A DNA stretch of 64,000 nt. Source: SZUA-442 sp963792405 (GTDB lineage: Bacteria; Actinomycetota; Acidimicrobiia; Spongiisociales; UBA5794). A program made the position numbers and the translations under genes. Under the pieces are notes generated by a model. It did not search any database, was not told where the DNA came from, and worked only from the letters and a program-made list of their open reading frames with translations. Of this stretch, positions 43,857 through 52,122 are shown piece after piece (within the stretch, counting starts at the first letter, position 1; each line of letters starts with the position of its first letter). The stretch lies in NCBI GenBank assembly GCA_963792405.1, contig CAWBVU010000006.1, positions 1,550,001-1,614,000 on the forward strand, written 5' to 3'.

Positions 43857-44230
43857 CGGAGGACGCCCTTCCGGATGGCATACACCAGGCCGACGAGGAG
43901 GATCCCGATGAAGACGAACATCTCGATCAGGGCGGTGAGCCCGCCGCCGTCGTTGGCGAAGAACTCGAGGCGGATCGCCCAGGGGAAGATGAACACGGCC
44001 TCCACATCGAAGATGAGGAACAGCAGGGCGAAGATGTAGTACCTGATGTGGGACTGGTTCCAACCCCCGCCGATCGGCTCGATGCCGGACTCGTAGGCGA
44101 CATCCTTGAATCCGCCCGGAGCCTTCGGGGAGAGGAGTCTGTTGGCGCCGATCGCTCCTGCGACGAGCAAGGCACCGACCGCAATGAAGACCGCGACCGT
44201 GATGTAGTCGCCGTAGTACTGGTTGAGCAC
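43847..44230 (-). CDS. nuoA: NADH-quinone oxidoreductase-type subunit A (cluster 1)
   Basis: A 127-residue three-helix membrane subunit. YESGIEPIGGGWNQSHIRYYIFALLFLIFDVE (split here by sense) contains the conserved YESG, RYY and FD-E residues of NuoA. I chose GTG 44230 because AAGGG lies 8 nt upstream; a longer in-frame extension to 44488 has no family support. This is the first gene of the cluster, so the operon promoter should lie in the 150 bases between it and the divergent phosphodiesterase gene; no strong -35/-10 pair stands out. Confidence 0.9.
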   Translation of the reverse strand: MLNQYYGDYITVAVFIAVGALLVAGAIGANRLLSPKAPGGFKDVAYESGIEPIGGGWNQSHIRYYIFALLFLIFDVEAVFIFPWAIRLEFFANDGGGLTALIEMFVFIGILLVGLVYAIRKGVLRWE

Positions 44231-44372
44231 CCGGAAAACCCTTCGAGCCGTTCCGACCTGTCGGCCGCCAACAGGAGGCGATTGTAACGGCAGTGGGGTC
44301 GGCACACCCAATTTGCCACGCAGGCCATTCGGAAGGAGATCGAGGGGCGCAGGACGTCGACCCGCGATGGGG

Positions 44373-44378
44373 TACGGT
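44373..44378 (+). promoter_or_regulatory. -10 box of the phosphodiesterase gene (leaderless type)
   Basis: TACGGT, then 6 nt, then the ATG at 44385. Confidence 0.45.
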
Positions 44379-44384
44379 TCCGCC

Positions 44385-45479
44385 ATGGTGGACATCCAGG
44401 GGCCTGACCAGACAGGTGGCGGACTCGTCAACCTCGCGGCGGAGGTCGAGCACCGGATGACCGGCCGGGCACCCCACCGAGGGCTCACGGACGACCGGGC
44501 AGCGGTGGTGCCGGACGGTGACAGCTACGTCCTGGTCGTCTTCGACGGCCTCGGGAGCGTTCAGCTCGAACATCCGACGGCGTCGACGCTTGCGGGCGCG
44601 TACGCGGCGACCCTCGATGCGCCCTTTCCCACGACGACGACGGTGAGCCTCGCCACGTTGGCCACCGGCCTCACGCCGGCCGAGCACGGTCTCATCGCCT
44701 ACCTCTTGTGGGACCCTGCCTTCGGCACCATCGTCAACACGATCCACATGACGAGCGCCTGGGGGGACGATGCGCCGATCGACGTCGACCGGTTCCTCCC
44801 CTCCCCGAACCTCTTCGAACGCGTCGCCTCGGCGGGAGTGGAGCCGGTCATCGTGCAGCCCGCGAACTTCGCGGGGTCGCGCCTGACGCGGACCCTGTAC
44901 CGGGGGGCGCGGTTCGAGGGCTATCACACCCTCGAGGAGGCGGTCGCCGTGACGTCGGACGTCGCGTCGCATGCGGGGCGCCTGGTGGTCCTCTACATCC
45001 CCCACGTCGACGTGGCTGCCCACGTCTCGGGCCAGGACAGCGAGCCGTACGAACAGGCGCTCGCGACCGCGGACGTCGTGTGGGGCAGGTTGGCACATCG
45101 ACTCCGCCCCGGCGCCGTCCTCATCGGCACCTCCGACCACGGGCACGTGGACATCGCGGAGTCCGGCAAGGTCAGGCTGAGCCCGACGGCGGAGTCGAGC
45201 GCGCGGCTGTGGGGAGATCCACGATCGTTGTACGTGACAGGGGATCCGACGATCGTGCTCGGGGAGACGGGGGGACGGTGGGTGCCCCGAGATGCGCTCG
45301 TCCACCTGTTCGGGACCGCGACCCACGGCGACGAGGGCATCCGCAGAGCCCCTGACGGCGCCGTGATGATGCCGGAGGGCACGGCTGCGTATACGAGGTA
45401 CATGAACGACAGGCTGGTCGGCCACCATGGCGGCCTGAGCCATGCCGAGCGGGCCATCCCGCTGCTGGTACGCGCCTAG
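44385..45479 (+). CDS. Alkaline-phosphatase-superfamily phosphodiesterase
   Basis: A 364-residue protein of the nucleotide pyrophosphatase/phosphodiesterase group. Metal-binding Asp54 lies in VLVVFDGLGS. The catalytic threonine is within FPTTTTVSLATLATGLTPAEHG (83-86). Further metal ligands are in YIPHVDVAAH and GTSDHGHVD. There is no signal peptide with the start at 44385, so it is probably cytoplasmic, or its export cannot be judged. An in-frame ATG at 44367 and a longer frame to 44223 exist but lack support. The substrate is unknown. It diverges from nuoA. Confidence 0.83.
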   Translation: MVDIQGPDQTGGGLVNLAAEVEHRMTGRAPHRGLTDDRAAVVPDGDSYVLVVFDGLGSVQLEHPTASTLAGAYAATLDAPFPTTTTVSLATLATGLTPAEHGLIAYLLWDPAFGTIVNTIHMTSAWGDDAPIDVDRFLPSPNLFERVASAGVEPVIVQPANFAGSRLTRTLYRGARFEGYHTLEEAVAVTSDVASHAGRLVVLYIPHVDVAAHVSGQDSEPYEQALATADVVWGRLAHRLRPGAVLIGTSDHGHVDIAESGKVRLSPTAESSARLWGDPRSLYVTGDPTIVLGETGGRWVPRDALVHLFGTATHGDEGIRRAPDGAVMMPEGTAAYTRYMNDRLVGHHGGLSHAERAIPLLVRA

Positions 45480-45492
45480 ACGCCTCGGTGCA

Positions 45493-45515
45493 GGGAGCGG
45501 TCCCGAGGGGCTCCC
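45493..45515. terminator. Weak hairpin between the phosphodiesterase and lipoprotein genes
   Basis: GGGAGC (45493-45498) pairs with GCTCCC (45510-45515) across an 11-nt loop between converging genes. Only six base pairs. Confidence 0.3.
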
Positions 45516-45524
45516 CGGTCGTGG

Positions 45525-45941
45525 TCAGGCCGCGATGCCCCTCACCGAACCGGTGATCTTCGCGAGCGTCGCGTCGTACGCGAAGCAGATGACCTCGCGA
45601 TCGCCCACGGACCACGACTCCTCGCTCGGCGTCAGCCAGCCGAGTTCGTAGACGCTGTCGGCGTAGCGAACGCCCACATACGGCTCGAAGAGGTCGAGAC
45701 ATCCGGACTGCGCGGCCTCGGTGACCGCACCGTCACCCGGGTACCCGCCATCGGGGAGGTCGAGGAGCCCGATCACCTCGTTGTCGTGCGGGTCGGCACA
45801 ATCCACGACCGGCACGTCGGCCACCTCTGCGAACGAGTCGGGATCGTCGAAGCACGTACCCACCTCGAGGGTGAGCACGCTGCCGCCACAGCCCGCGACG
45901 ACGGTGAGCGCACAGAGGAGCAAGGCAACCCTGATGATCAT
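45525..45941 (-). CDS. Small lipoprotein, septum-formation-like
   Basis: A 138-residue lipoprotein with lipobox VVAGCGGS (Cys18). The mature part has the pattern LEVGTCFDDP ... VVDCADPHDNEVIGLLDLP ... CLDLFEPYVG ... ICFAYD, with paired cysteines. This matches actinobacterial septum-formation/DUF4190-type extracellular domains (PF13845-like). Function unproven. The start is an ATG preceded by GATACT and a GAGGGG that is too close to be a good ribosome site. Confidence 0.72.
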   Translation of the reverse strand: MIIRVALLLCALTVVAGCGGSVLTLEVGTCFDDPDSFAEVADVPVVDCADPHDNEVIGLLDLPDGGYPGDGAVTEAAQSGCLDLFEPYVGVRYADSVYELGWLTPSEESWSVGDREVICFAYDATLAKITGSVRGIAA

Positions 45942-46054
45942 CCCCTCAGTATCGCCCACTCCGGCGTGTTCCTCGTTCACCTGAAGCCGATTCCTGCCGA
46001 TGGAAGAACAGGAGTCGAAAGGGACGCGCGTGGACCCGAGCCGACGACGCCTGT

Positions 46055-46077
46055 AACGAACCGGATGCTCGATCGTC
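46055..46077 (+). promoter_or_regulatory. Candidate ECF-type promoter of the sigma-Tad operon
   Basis: AAC (46055-46057), 16 bases, then CGTC (46074-46077): the AAC-N16-CGTC form used by many ECF sigma factors. It lies 12 nt before the first gene of an operon that encodes an ECF sigma factor, so autoregulation is possible, although the leader would be very short. Confidence 0.35.
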
Positions 46078-46089
46078 TGGAAGGGGCAA

Positions 46090-46930
46090 ATGGGGCACCG
46101 ACACGACGCCGTCGAGGCGCTGCGTGCATACGTGGCTGACCTCGAAACCACCATCATCGATGGTGCGGATGGTCGCGCCGGTCACCCCGTCCAGAGCAGC
46201 GCCGCGACATCCGGACGGGTCATCGGTGCCCCTCACCCCGGACTCATCACCGGTGTCGCCGGCGTCGCCCTGGTCGGCCTCATCGGCGTTCCCGCCGCAC
46301 TCGGGTTCCTCGGCGCTGCGCCTGGCGCGTCCTCCGACACCATCGACCCGCCACCCGCCGCGACCGCGGCGACAGAGCGGGTGCCCGCCATCACGACCGG
46401 TGGCACACGGGCCATACGCGCGGTCCACCGACTCTCGGCCGTCGGCCTCACCGATGCCGCGGGCATCGTATCGCTCGCCATCGTGACGGGTGTCGACCGC
46501 GACCCCGAGGTCGACGCGGCCATCGAGTCCCTGATGGCAGCGGTCGACGAGGCTGGCGAGCACGCCGCCGACGACGCGGTCGTACGCTCGGCCCTCGCGG
46601 CACTGATGGAGGCGACGAGGCCCCCGGGCCTCACGCCGGATCGACTTCCGCCCGGACGCAGCGACGACACCGTCCCACCCGGAACGGGACGACACCTTCA
46701 CCCCACCCGGACAGGACGACACCTTCACCCCACCCGGACGGGACGACACCTTCACCCCACCCGGACGGGACGACACCTTCACCCCACCCGGACGGGACGG
46801 CACGGGGGCTGCCGGCGCCGGAGGGGACGATCGCTCCGGCGTCACACCGGAGGAAGGGGCACGGCAGCCGAAGGATGGCTCCGTATCGGCCACGGAGGTC
46901 AAGGAGACCGGCGGAGGTGCCGACAGATGA
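46090..46930 (+). pseudogene. Single-pass membrane protein with repeat tail, one-base frameshift (putative anti-sigma)
   Basis: The first frame gives a cytoplasmic N-terminus (MGHRHDAVEALRAYVADLE), one hydrophobic helix (LITGVAGVALVGLIGVPAALGF, about 52-73) and an external Ala-rich domain, reaching RSDDTVPPG. After an extra A at 46683-46684 the natural frame continues as four 9-residue repeats (DDTFTPPGR), then GTGAAGAGGDDRSGV to a TGA at 46928-46930. The corrected frame is favoured by its C-ending codons and by an ATGA overlap with the sigma gene. Uncorrected, the frame runs Arg-rich into the sigma factor itself. The topology fits an anti-sigma factor, but no known domain is visible. Confidence 0.65.
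46684..46791 (+). repeat. Four tandem 27-bp repeats
   Basis: Four copies of a 27-base unit (ACGGGACGACACCTTCACCC plus CACCCGG) at 46684, 46711, 46738 and 46765; the second has one change (ACAGG). In the natural frame each encodes nine residues (DDTFTPPGR). A degenerate protein-level copy (SDDTVPPG) precedes them. Confidence 0.92.
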
Positions 46931-47499
46931 CCTCCATGACCATTGCCCCCGAACAGCCGATCACGGAGCTGACGGTTGCCGCGGCACGCGCAGGTGACCA
47001 CGCGTCGATCGGTGCGCTCGGCGCCGCTGCCTTCCGCAGGACCGTTGCGTTCTATCGCTACACGGGTGTTCCCGTCGACACCGCAGAGGACCTCGCCGCT
47101 GACGCCGTCGAGTCGATCATCGCGATGCTGCCGTCGTTGCGGGAGGTCTCCCGCTACGACGCATGGATGTGGTCGATCGCACGAAACCGCCTCCGGGACC
47201 ACTGGCGACACCGTAGACTGAGCGCGGTTACTGAGCCACTCACCGTGGCGCCGACGAGTCCCGAGGAGTACGCCATTCTGGGCGAGGAGCACCGACAGAT
47301 CCGGACGGCAGTCCAGACCCTCTCCCTCCGCGACCGCGAGATCCTGTGGTTGCGTGAGGTGATGGAACTCGACTACCGGACCATCGCCGACCGCATAGGG
47401 TCCTCACCCGCGACCGTGAGGGTCGCGTGCCACCGCGCACGCAATCGGCTCCAGAAGGCCTACGAGCACATCGACGTCGAGACGGGACACCCATCATGA
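46927..47499 (+). CDS. ECF-type RNA polymerase sigma factor
   Basis: A 190-residue sigma factor. Region 2 is TVAFYRYTGVPVDTAEDLAAD through YDAWMWSIARNRLRDHWRHRR. Region 4 is LSLRDREILWLREVMELDY and RTIADRIGSSPATVRVACHRARNRLQ. The ATG overlaps the end of the membrane-protein gene (ATGA), and the stop overlaps the TadE gene (ATGA). It is therefore tied by translation to both a putative regulator and a TadE/TadG pair, and probably controls their expression. Confidence 0.87.
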   Translation: MTSMTIAPEQPITELTVAAARAGDHASIGALGAAAFRRTVAFYRYTGVPVDTAEDLAADAVESIIAMLPSLREVSRYDAWMWSIARNRLRDHWRHRRLSAVTEPLTVAPTSPEEYAILGEEHRQIRTAVQTLSLRDREILWLREVMELDYRTIADRIGSSPATVRVACHRARNRLQKAYEHIDVETGHPS

Positions 47500-47972
47500 T
47501 CGCATCGAGGACCACGCGACCGAGGGGCGAACGGGGGGCGGCCCTCGTCGAGATGGCGATCATCCTCCCCCTCCTCGTCCTGCTGCTGTTCGGCATCATC
47601 GAATCGGCGTGGGCATTCGCCCTGGCGAACGACGTGCGCCACGGCGCTCGGGAGGGAGCGCGACTCGCCGCCATCGACTTCGGCGACGCCGCCACGATCG
47701 GCGCGGAAGTGTGCTCACGGATGGATTCGGGTACCGCCACCATCGTCGTGACGCTCGCAGATGGCTCTGGGGGGCTCGACGACGGGAGCCGGGGCTCCGA
47801 GGGGCGGATCGTGGTCGAACTCGCCTACACGTCCCTGACCGGTGCGCTCGACATGTTCTTCGGGCCGAGGAACCTGACGTCGGACATCGACTTCATCCTC
47901 GAACAACCCCTCACCGGTGAGTCCCAGTGGTGGAGTTCGGGATCGGGAGGTTCGTTCACATGCACCCCGTGA
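47496..47972 (+). CDS. TadE-like pseudopilin
   Basis: A 158-residue protein with the TadE N-terminus: a basic start, RGERGAALVEMAIILPLLVLLLFG (the conserved G-A-x-x-E-x-A helix), then FALANDVRHGAREGARLAA. TadE proteins are minor pilins of Flp/Tad systems, but isolated TadE-like genes also occur in actinobacteria without a Tad secretion apparatus. None of the other tad genes is in the window. It overlaps the sigma gene by four bases and the TadG-like gene by 13. Confidence 0.82.
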   Translation: MIASRTTRPRGERGAALVEMAIILPLLVLLLFGIIESAWAFALANDVRHGAREGARLAAIDFGDAATIGAEVCSRMDSGTATIVVTLADGSGGLDDGSRGSEGRIVVELAYTSLTGALDMFFGPRNLTSDIDFILEQPLTGESQWWSSGSGGSFTCTP

Positions 47973-49384
47973 TGCGCGAGGACGAAGGCGAGCGCGGCGC
48001 GGTGCTCGTCATCTTCGTCGTCTGCGCTGCCGTGCTCTTCGGATTCGCGGCGCTCGCGGTGGACGTCGCCCATGCCTACATCGAGCGACGTGACTCGCAG
48101 GCTTCCGTCGACGTTGCGACGATCGCGGGGGCACTGACGCTGGTCGACAACTCCGACAACGACTACCTGAAGGCGATCACCCTCGTCGACGAGGTCCATG
48201 ACCTCGCGCAGAGGAACATCGGACCGGGCTTGGACTGGACGAACTGCACCGATCCGGATCGTCCAGGCCAGTTCACCGTGGTGGCGAGCGACGTCTTCGT
48301 GAAGGGCATCGACCCGCAGTTCACCGAGTGCATCAGTTGGGCCTCGGACTGGAGCGAGGTCCGGGTGAAGCTGCCCGACAGGGAGATCGAGACCTTCTTC
48401 GGGTCCGTCATCGGCTTCGACGCACTGACCGTGGGAGCCTTCGCCGAGGTGAACGCCGTGGTCGTCGGGGCGGGAGCGACACTGCCGTTCGGTGTCCTCG
48501 AGTCCGGCACCAACGAGCTGCTGTGCCTCAAGACAGGGCCGAAGTTCCCCGATGAGTGCGATCCCAACGCCACCGGCAATTTCGGATTCGTCGACTTCCA
48601 GATCTACGGGAACTCCGCCATGGGCACCGTATCGCCAGGGTGCAACGGCAACCCCAACGACCTCCTCAAGGAGAACATCGCCCACGGGGTCGATCACGAC
48701 CTGACGGCAGAGCCCCTGGGCGTGCTGGATTCCAAGGACATCGAGGACGAGATCCTGATCATCAAGGACGACGACCAGTGCCCCGACAATCGGATCGACG
48801 TCATGGCGGCCCGCACGTCCACCGGCAACCGTGACAAGGTGCTGCTCCACGGCTTCGTGACGGGATTCAACGGGTTCCCGGGACGCCTCACCGTGGCGCC
48901 CGGACGCACCATCGCCTACGAGGGGGCGAACATCGACTACATCGGCCTGTGGGAGTGGCTCGCCGACACCGACGACACCACACCAGGTATCCAGAGCCTG
49001 TGTGAGACCGCGACCGACGAGCAATCGATCATCGCATGCGTCGACGCCAACAAGGGGTCGGGCACGCCCCTGTTCGACCGTTCGATCGCGACCTCGCCCC
49101 GCCTCGCCGTGATCCCGATCCTGCATCAGCCTTCGTTCCCCACGGGCAGCGGGTACATCAGCTTCAAGCGCTTCCAGTTCGTCTACATCCAGGGGCTCTA
49201 CGGGAGCTGTGACTCGAAGGGCGTCTGCGACACCGAGATCGTGCCCAACGAGAAGTTCACCTTCAAGCCGAACGTGGACCCGGTCGTCGTCACCGCCATC
49301 CCGATCCCCCACTCCGAGCTCGATCCCGAGATCGTGGCGAACTTCGGCGCCCCTCGCGTCGTGACGTACGCGCTCAGCCGCTGA
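47960..49384 (+). CDS. TadG-like protein with long extracytoplasmic domain
   Basis: A 474-residue protein. ERGAVLVIFVVCAAVLFGFAALAVDVAHAY is the Tad/TadG N-terminal helix, followed by ERRDSQASVDVATIAGAL. The remaining 400 residues are outside the membrane, contain several cysteines, and have no catalytic motif that I recognise. I chose ATG 47960 because GGGAGG lies 9 nt upstream; an ATG at 47972 is possible. A weak hairpin (49392-49407) follows. Confidence 0.8.
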   Translation: MHPVMREDEGERGAVLVIFVVCAAVLFGFAALAVDVAHAYIERRDSQASVDVATIAGALTLVDNSDNDYLKAITLVDEVHDLAQRNIGPGLDWTNCTDPDRPGQFTVVASDVFVKGIDPQFTECISWASDWSEVRVKLPDREIETFFGSVIGFDALTVGAFAEVNAVVVGAGATLPFGVLESGTNELLCLKTGPKFPDECDPNATGNFGFVDFQIYGNSAMGTVSPGCNGNPNDLLKENIAHGVDHDLTAEPLGVLDSKDIEDEILIIKDDDQCPDNRIDVMAARTSTGNRDKVLLHGFVTGFNGFPGRLTVAPGRTIAYEGANIDYIGLWEWLADTDDTTPGIQSLCETATDEQSIIACVDANKGSGTPLFDRSIATSPRLAVIPILHQPSFPTGSGYISFKRFQFVYIQGLYGSCDSKGVCDTEIVPNEKFTFKPNVDPVVVTAIPIPHSELDPEIVANFGAPRVVTYALSR

Positions 49385-49391
49385 TCGCGCC

Positions 49392-49407
49392 CCGGGGAGG
49401 ACCCCGG
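49392..49407 (+). terminator. Weak hairpin after the TadG-like gene
   Basis: CCGGGG (49392-49397) and CCCCGG (49402-49407) around AGGA. Confidence 0.35.
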
Positions 49408-49410
49408 TAA

Positions 49411-49438
49411 TTGCACCTATCGCCATAGTGCATATATC
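49411..49438 (+). promoter_or_regulatory. Promoter with a palindrome, upstream of the ABC transporter operon
   Basis: TTGCAC (49411-49416), a 16-base spacer and TATATC (49433-49438). The imperfect palindrome TGCAC-CTATCGCCATA-GTGCA (49412-49432) fills the spacer, as an operator would. It is one of the few AT-rich spots in the region. A metal-responsive repressor is plausible, but the sequence is not a standard iron box. Confidence 0.5.
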
Positions 49439-49474
49439 CTCGCGTCCGCATCCTGATCATCCATGGAGACCACC

Positions 49475-50485
49475 ATGCGGCGTATCCCGCCCCTCGTCCT
49501 CGTGCTCGCCCTCGTCCTGGGCGGTGTGGCGGCATCCTGCACCACCGGAGGGTCCGGCAACGAGCTGACGATCTACTCCGGCCGCTCGGAGGACCTCGTC
49601 CAGCCACTCATCACCCAGTTCGAGGAGGAGACCGGGATCGACGTGACCGTTCGCTATGCGGATTCCGCCGACCTCGCCGCCACGCTGGTCGAGGAGGGCG
49701 ACGGATCGCCCGCCGACGTCTTCTTCGCCCAGGACCCTGCGTCGCTCGGCACCGTGGCCCTCGAAGGCCTCTTCGGGCCGATCCCATCCGACCTCATGGA
49801 ACGGGTCGCCCCTCGATTCTCCGACCCGGAGGCGCGATGGGTCGGTGTGTCGGGGCGGTCCAGGGTCGTGGTGTACGACAGCGAGCGGCTCGATCCCGCA
49901 GACCTCCCACAGACCGAGGACGGATTCGCCGATCCGTCGTGGGCGGGCCGCGTCGCCATCGCCCCGACGAACGGATCGTTCCTCGCCTTCGTGTCGGCAA
50001 AGATCCTCCTCGAGGGTGAGGACGCCACTCGGGCATGGCTCGAGGCCATGAAGGCGAACCAGTCACCGACGTTTGCGAACAACGCCTCGATCGTGACCGC
50101 GGTGAACGACGGCCAGGTCGAGACCGGGCTCGTGAATCACTACTACTTGCTGAGGGCGCTCGACGAGGACCCGAGCGCGACGGGTCGCAACTGGTTCTTC
50201 CCCTCCCCGTCGGCAGGTTCCCTCGTGATGCCCGCAGGGGTCGGCATCCTCGGCTCGACCGACCACACCGACGAGGCCGAACGCTTCGTCGACTTCCTCC
50301 TCGGGGAAGCGGCGCAGTCGTTCTTCGCCACCGAGACGTTCGAGTACCCCCTGGTGTCGGGGATCGAGGCGGACGACCAGCTACCGCCGTTGGACTCGCT
50401 CGTCACGCCCGACCTCGACCTCTCACTCCTCGCCACCACCCTGGACCTCGCAACCGACCTCGTGGCCGAGGTCGGGCTCCTGTGA
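49475..50485 (+). CDS. Iron-type ABC transporter, substrate-binding lipoprotein
   Basis: A 336-residue binding protein of the FbpA/AfuA type. The lipobox VAASC has Cys22. The mature part opens with ELTIYSGRSEDLVQPLITQFEEETGIDV and has ADVFFAQDPASLG, ARWVGVSGRSRVVVYDSE and a C-terminal GEAAQSFFATETFEYPLV, all typical of ferric-iron binding proteins. Iron is inferred from the family. I chose ATG 49475 because GGAG lies 6 nt upstream. The stop overlaps the permease start by four bases. Confidence 0.87.
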   Translation: MRRIPPLVLVLALVLGGVAASCTTGGSGNELTIYSGRSEDLVQPLITQFEEETGIDVTVRYADSADLAATLVEEGDGSPADVFFAQDPASLGTVALEGLFGPIPSDLMERVAPRFSDPEARWVGVSGRSRVVVYDSERLDPADLPQTEDGFADPSWAGRVAIAPTNGSFLAFVSAKILLEGEDATRAWLEAMKANQSPTFANNASIVTAVNDGQVETGLVNHYYLLRALDEDPSATGRNWFFPSPSAGSLVMPAGVGILGSTDHTDEAERFVDFLLGEAAQSFFATETFEYPLVSGIEADDQLPPLDSLVTPDLDLSLLATTLDLATDLVAEVGLL

Positions 50486-52122
50486 CCCTCCCGGACCGAG
50501 TGATCGAGATCGACCTCGCCACTGGGTCGCCCCCATCCCGGACCAGGGGAGGTCGCCCCCGACGCCCCACGCGGGCTCCCTGGTGGCTCTGGGCAGGAGC
50601 CCTCGCCATCCTGGTTCCGATCGCGATCCCCCTCGCCGGGCTGTTCCTCCGGGTCATCGGGGCGACCGATGCGGCATGGCAGACCCTCGCATCGGTCAGG
50701 ACGCTCGAGCTCGCCGTGCGGACCCTCCTCCTGACCGGCGCCGTCACCGCCTCGGCGTCGATGATCGGCGTCGCAGGGGCGTGGCTCCTCTCCCGGACCG
50801 ACCTCCGAATGCGGCGGACGTGGGGTGTCGCGTTCGCGATGCCACTCGTCATCCCGTCCTACGTGATCGCGATGACGCTGCTCTCGGCGACGGGCCCGAG
50901 GGGGATCCTCGCCGACTGGACGGGGATGTCCATCCCCCACCTGATCGGCTTCCCCGGTGCGTGGCTCGCCCTCACGATCTCGACCTATCCCTACGTGTAC
51001 CTGATCAGCGCCGCGGCGCTGCACAGGATCGACCCCTCCCTCGAGGAGGCGGCGAGGAGCCTTGGTGCCTCCCCGGGCAGGGTCTTTCGCACCGTGACCC
51101 TGCCGCAGTTGAGGCCGGCGATCGGCGCAGGTGCCCTCCTCGCCGCGCTCTACACGCTGTCGGACTTCGGCGCCGTCTCGCTGATGCGGTTCGACGCCTT
51201 CACCAGGGTGATCTATGCGCAGTACTCGGGTCGGCTCGACCGCACGCCCGCCCTGGTCCTGTCCGTCGTGCTCATCGCCCTCGCCGGGATCATCATCGCC
51301 GCCGAACAGCGCACGAGGGGCAAGGGTGCGTACTTCACGAGGAAGCCTGCGAGATCACCGAGCCCGTACCGGCTGACGAGGATCCAGCGGGTCCTCGCCA
51401 TCGGCGTCCTCGGCGCAGTCGTCACGATCGGCGCGATCGCGCCCGTGGCGGTGCTCATCGGTTGGCTGGTGCGCGGGTTGGGATCGGGGATCGACGTCGG
51501 CGTGCCGTGGTCGGCGATCGCGGGATCGTTGACCGGCGCGACGTTGGCGTCGATCATCGCGGTCGCCGCTGCCGTGCCCATCGTGATCCTCGCCGTCCGC
51601 TACAGGAGCAGGGCGACCGATCGGCTCGAGCAGTCGGTGTTCGTCGTGTTCTCGCTACCCCACATCACGGTCGCCATCGCCGTGGTGGCCTTCACCGTGC
51701 GATTCGCCCGCCCCGTCTACCAATCCCTCGCGGTCCTCGTGGCGGTCTACGCCGCGATGTTCCTCGCCCAGGCGACCGGGCCTGCGAAGGCCTCCATGCT
51801 CCAGATCGACCCGTCGCTCGACGAGGTGTCCCGGTCACTCGGCAAGGGCCACCTCGCGACCCTCGCACGCGTCACGCTGCCGCTGATGTCGAAGGGTCTC
51901 CTCGCCGGCGGCCTCCTCGTCTTCGTGACGACCCTCAAGGAGCTGCCTGCCACCCTGCTGCTCCGGCCGAGCGGATTCACGACGCTGTCCGTCCGTATCT
52001 GGTCCGCTGCCAATGAGCTGCTCTACACGAGGGCCGCGGCGTCTGCGCTGCTCCTCATCGCCGTCTCGGCCATACCGCTCTACTACCTTTCGCTCAGGCC
52101 GAAGGACGCACTCGACCCATGA
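50482..52122 (+). CDS. Iron-type ABC transporter, fused permease
   Basis: A 546-residue membrane protein with two permease halves, as in FbpB. Each half has an EAA loop contacting the ATPase: EEAARSLGASPGRVFRTVTLP and, later, DEVSRSLGKGHLATLARVTLP. About 12 hydrophobic helices are visible. The start is a GTG overlapping the previous stop (GTGA), giving a basic cytoplasmic N-terminus of about 30 residues. Confidence 0.88.
   Translation: MTLPDRVIEIDLATGSPPSRTRGGRPRRPTRAPWWLWAGALAILVPIAIPLAGLFLRVIGATDAAWQTLASVRTLELAVRTLLLTGAVTASASMIGVAGAWLLSRTDLRMRRTWGVAFAMPLVIPSYVIAMTLLSATGPRGILADWTGMSIPHLIGFPGAWLALTISTYPYVYLISAAALHRIDPSLEEAARSLGASPGRVFRTVTLPQLRPAIGAGALLAALYTLSDFGAVSLMRFDAFTRVIYAQYSGRLDRTPALVLSVVLIALAGIIIAAEQRTRGKGAYFTRKPARSPSPYRLTRIQRVLAIGVLGAVVTIGAIAPVAVLIGWLVRGLGSGIDVGVPWSAIAGSLTGATLASIIAVAAAVPIVILAVRYRSRATDRLEQSVFVVFSLPHITVAIAVVAFTVRFARPVYQSLAVLVAVYAAMFLAQATGPAKASMLQIDPSLDEVSRSLGKGHLATLARVTLPLMSKGLLAGGLLVFVTTLKELPATLLLRPSGFTTLSVRIWSAANELLYTRAAASALLLIAVSAIPLYYLSLRPKDALDP

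Noticed and set aside
46684..46791. 27-bp repeats as a CRISPR array
   Set aside because: Repeats abut directly, have no spacers and are in frame with a protein tail.
46090..47499. One 469-residue fusion of membrane protein and sigma factor
   Set aside because: The joining part is Arg-rich with unnatural codons, while the alternative frame reads well and overlaps the sigma start; a frameshift is a better explanation.
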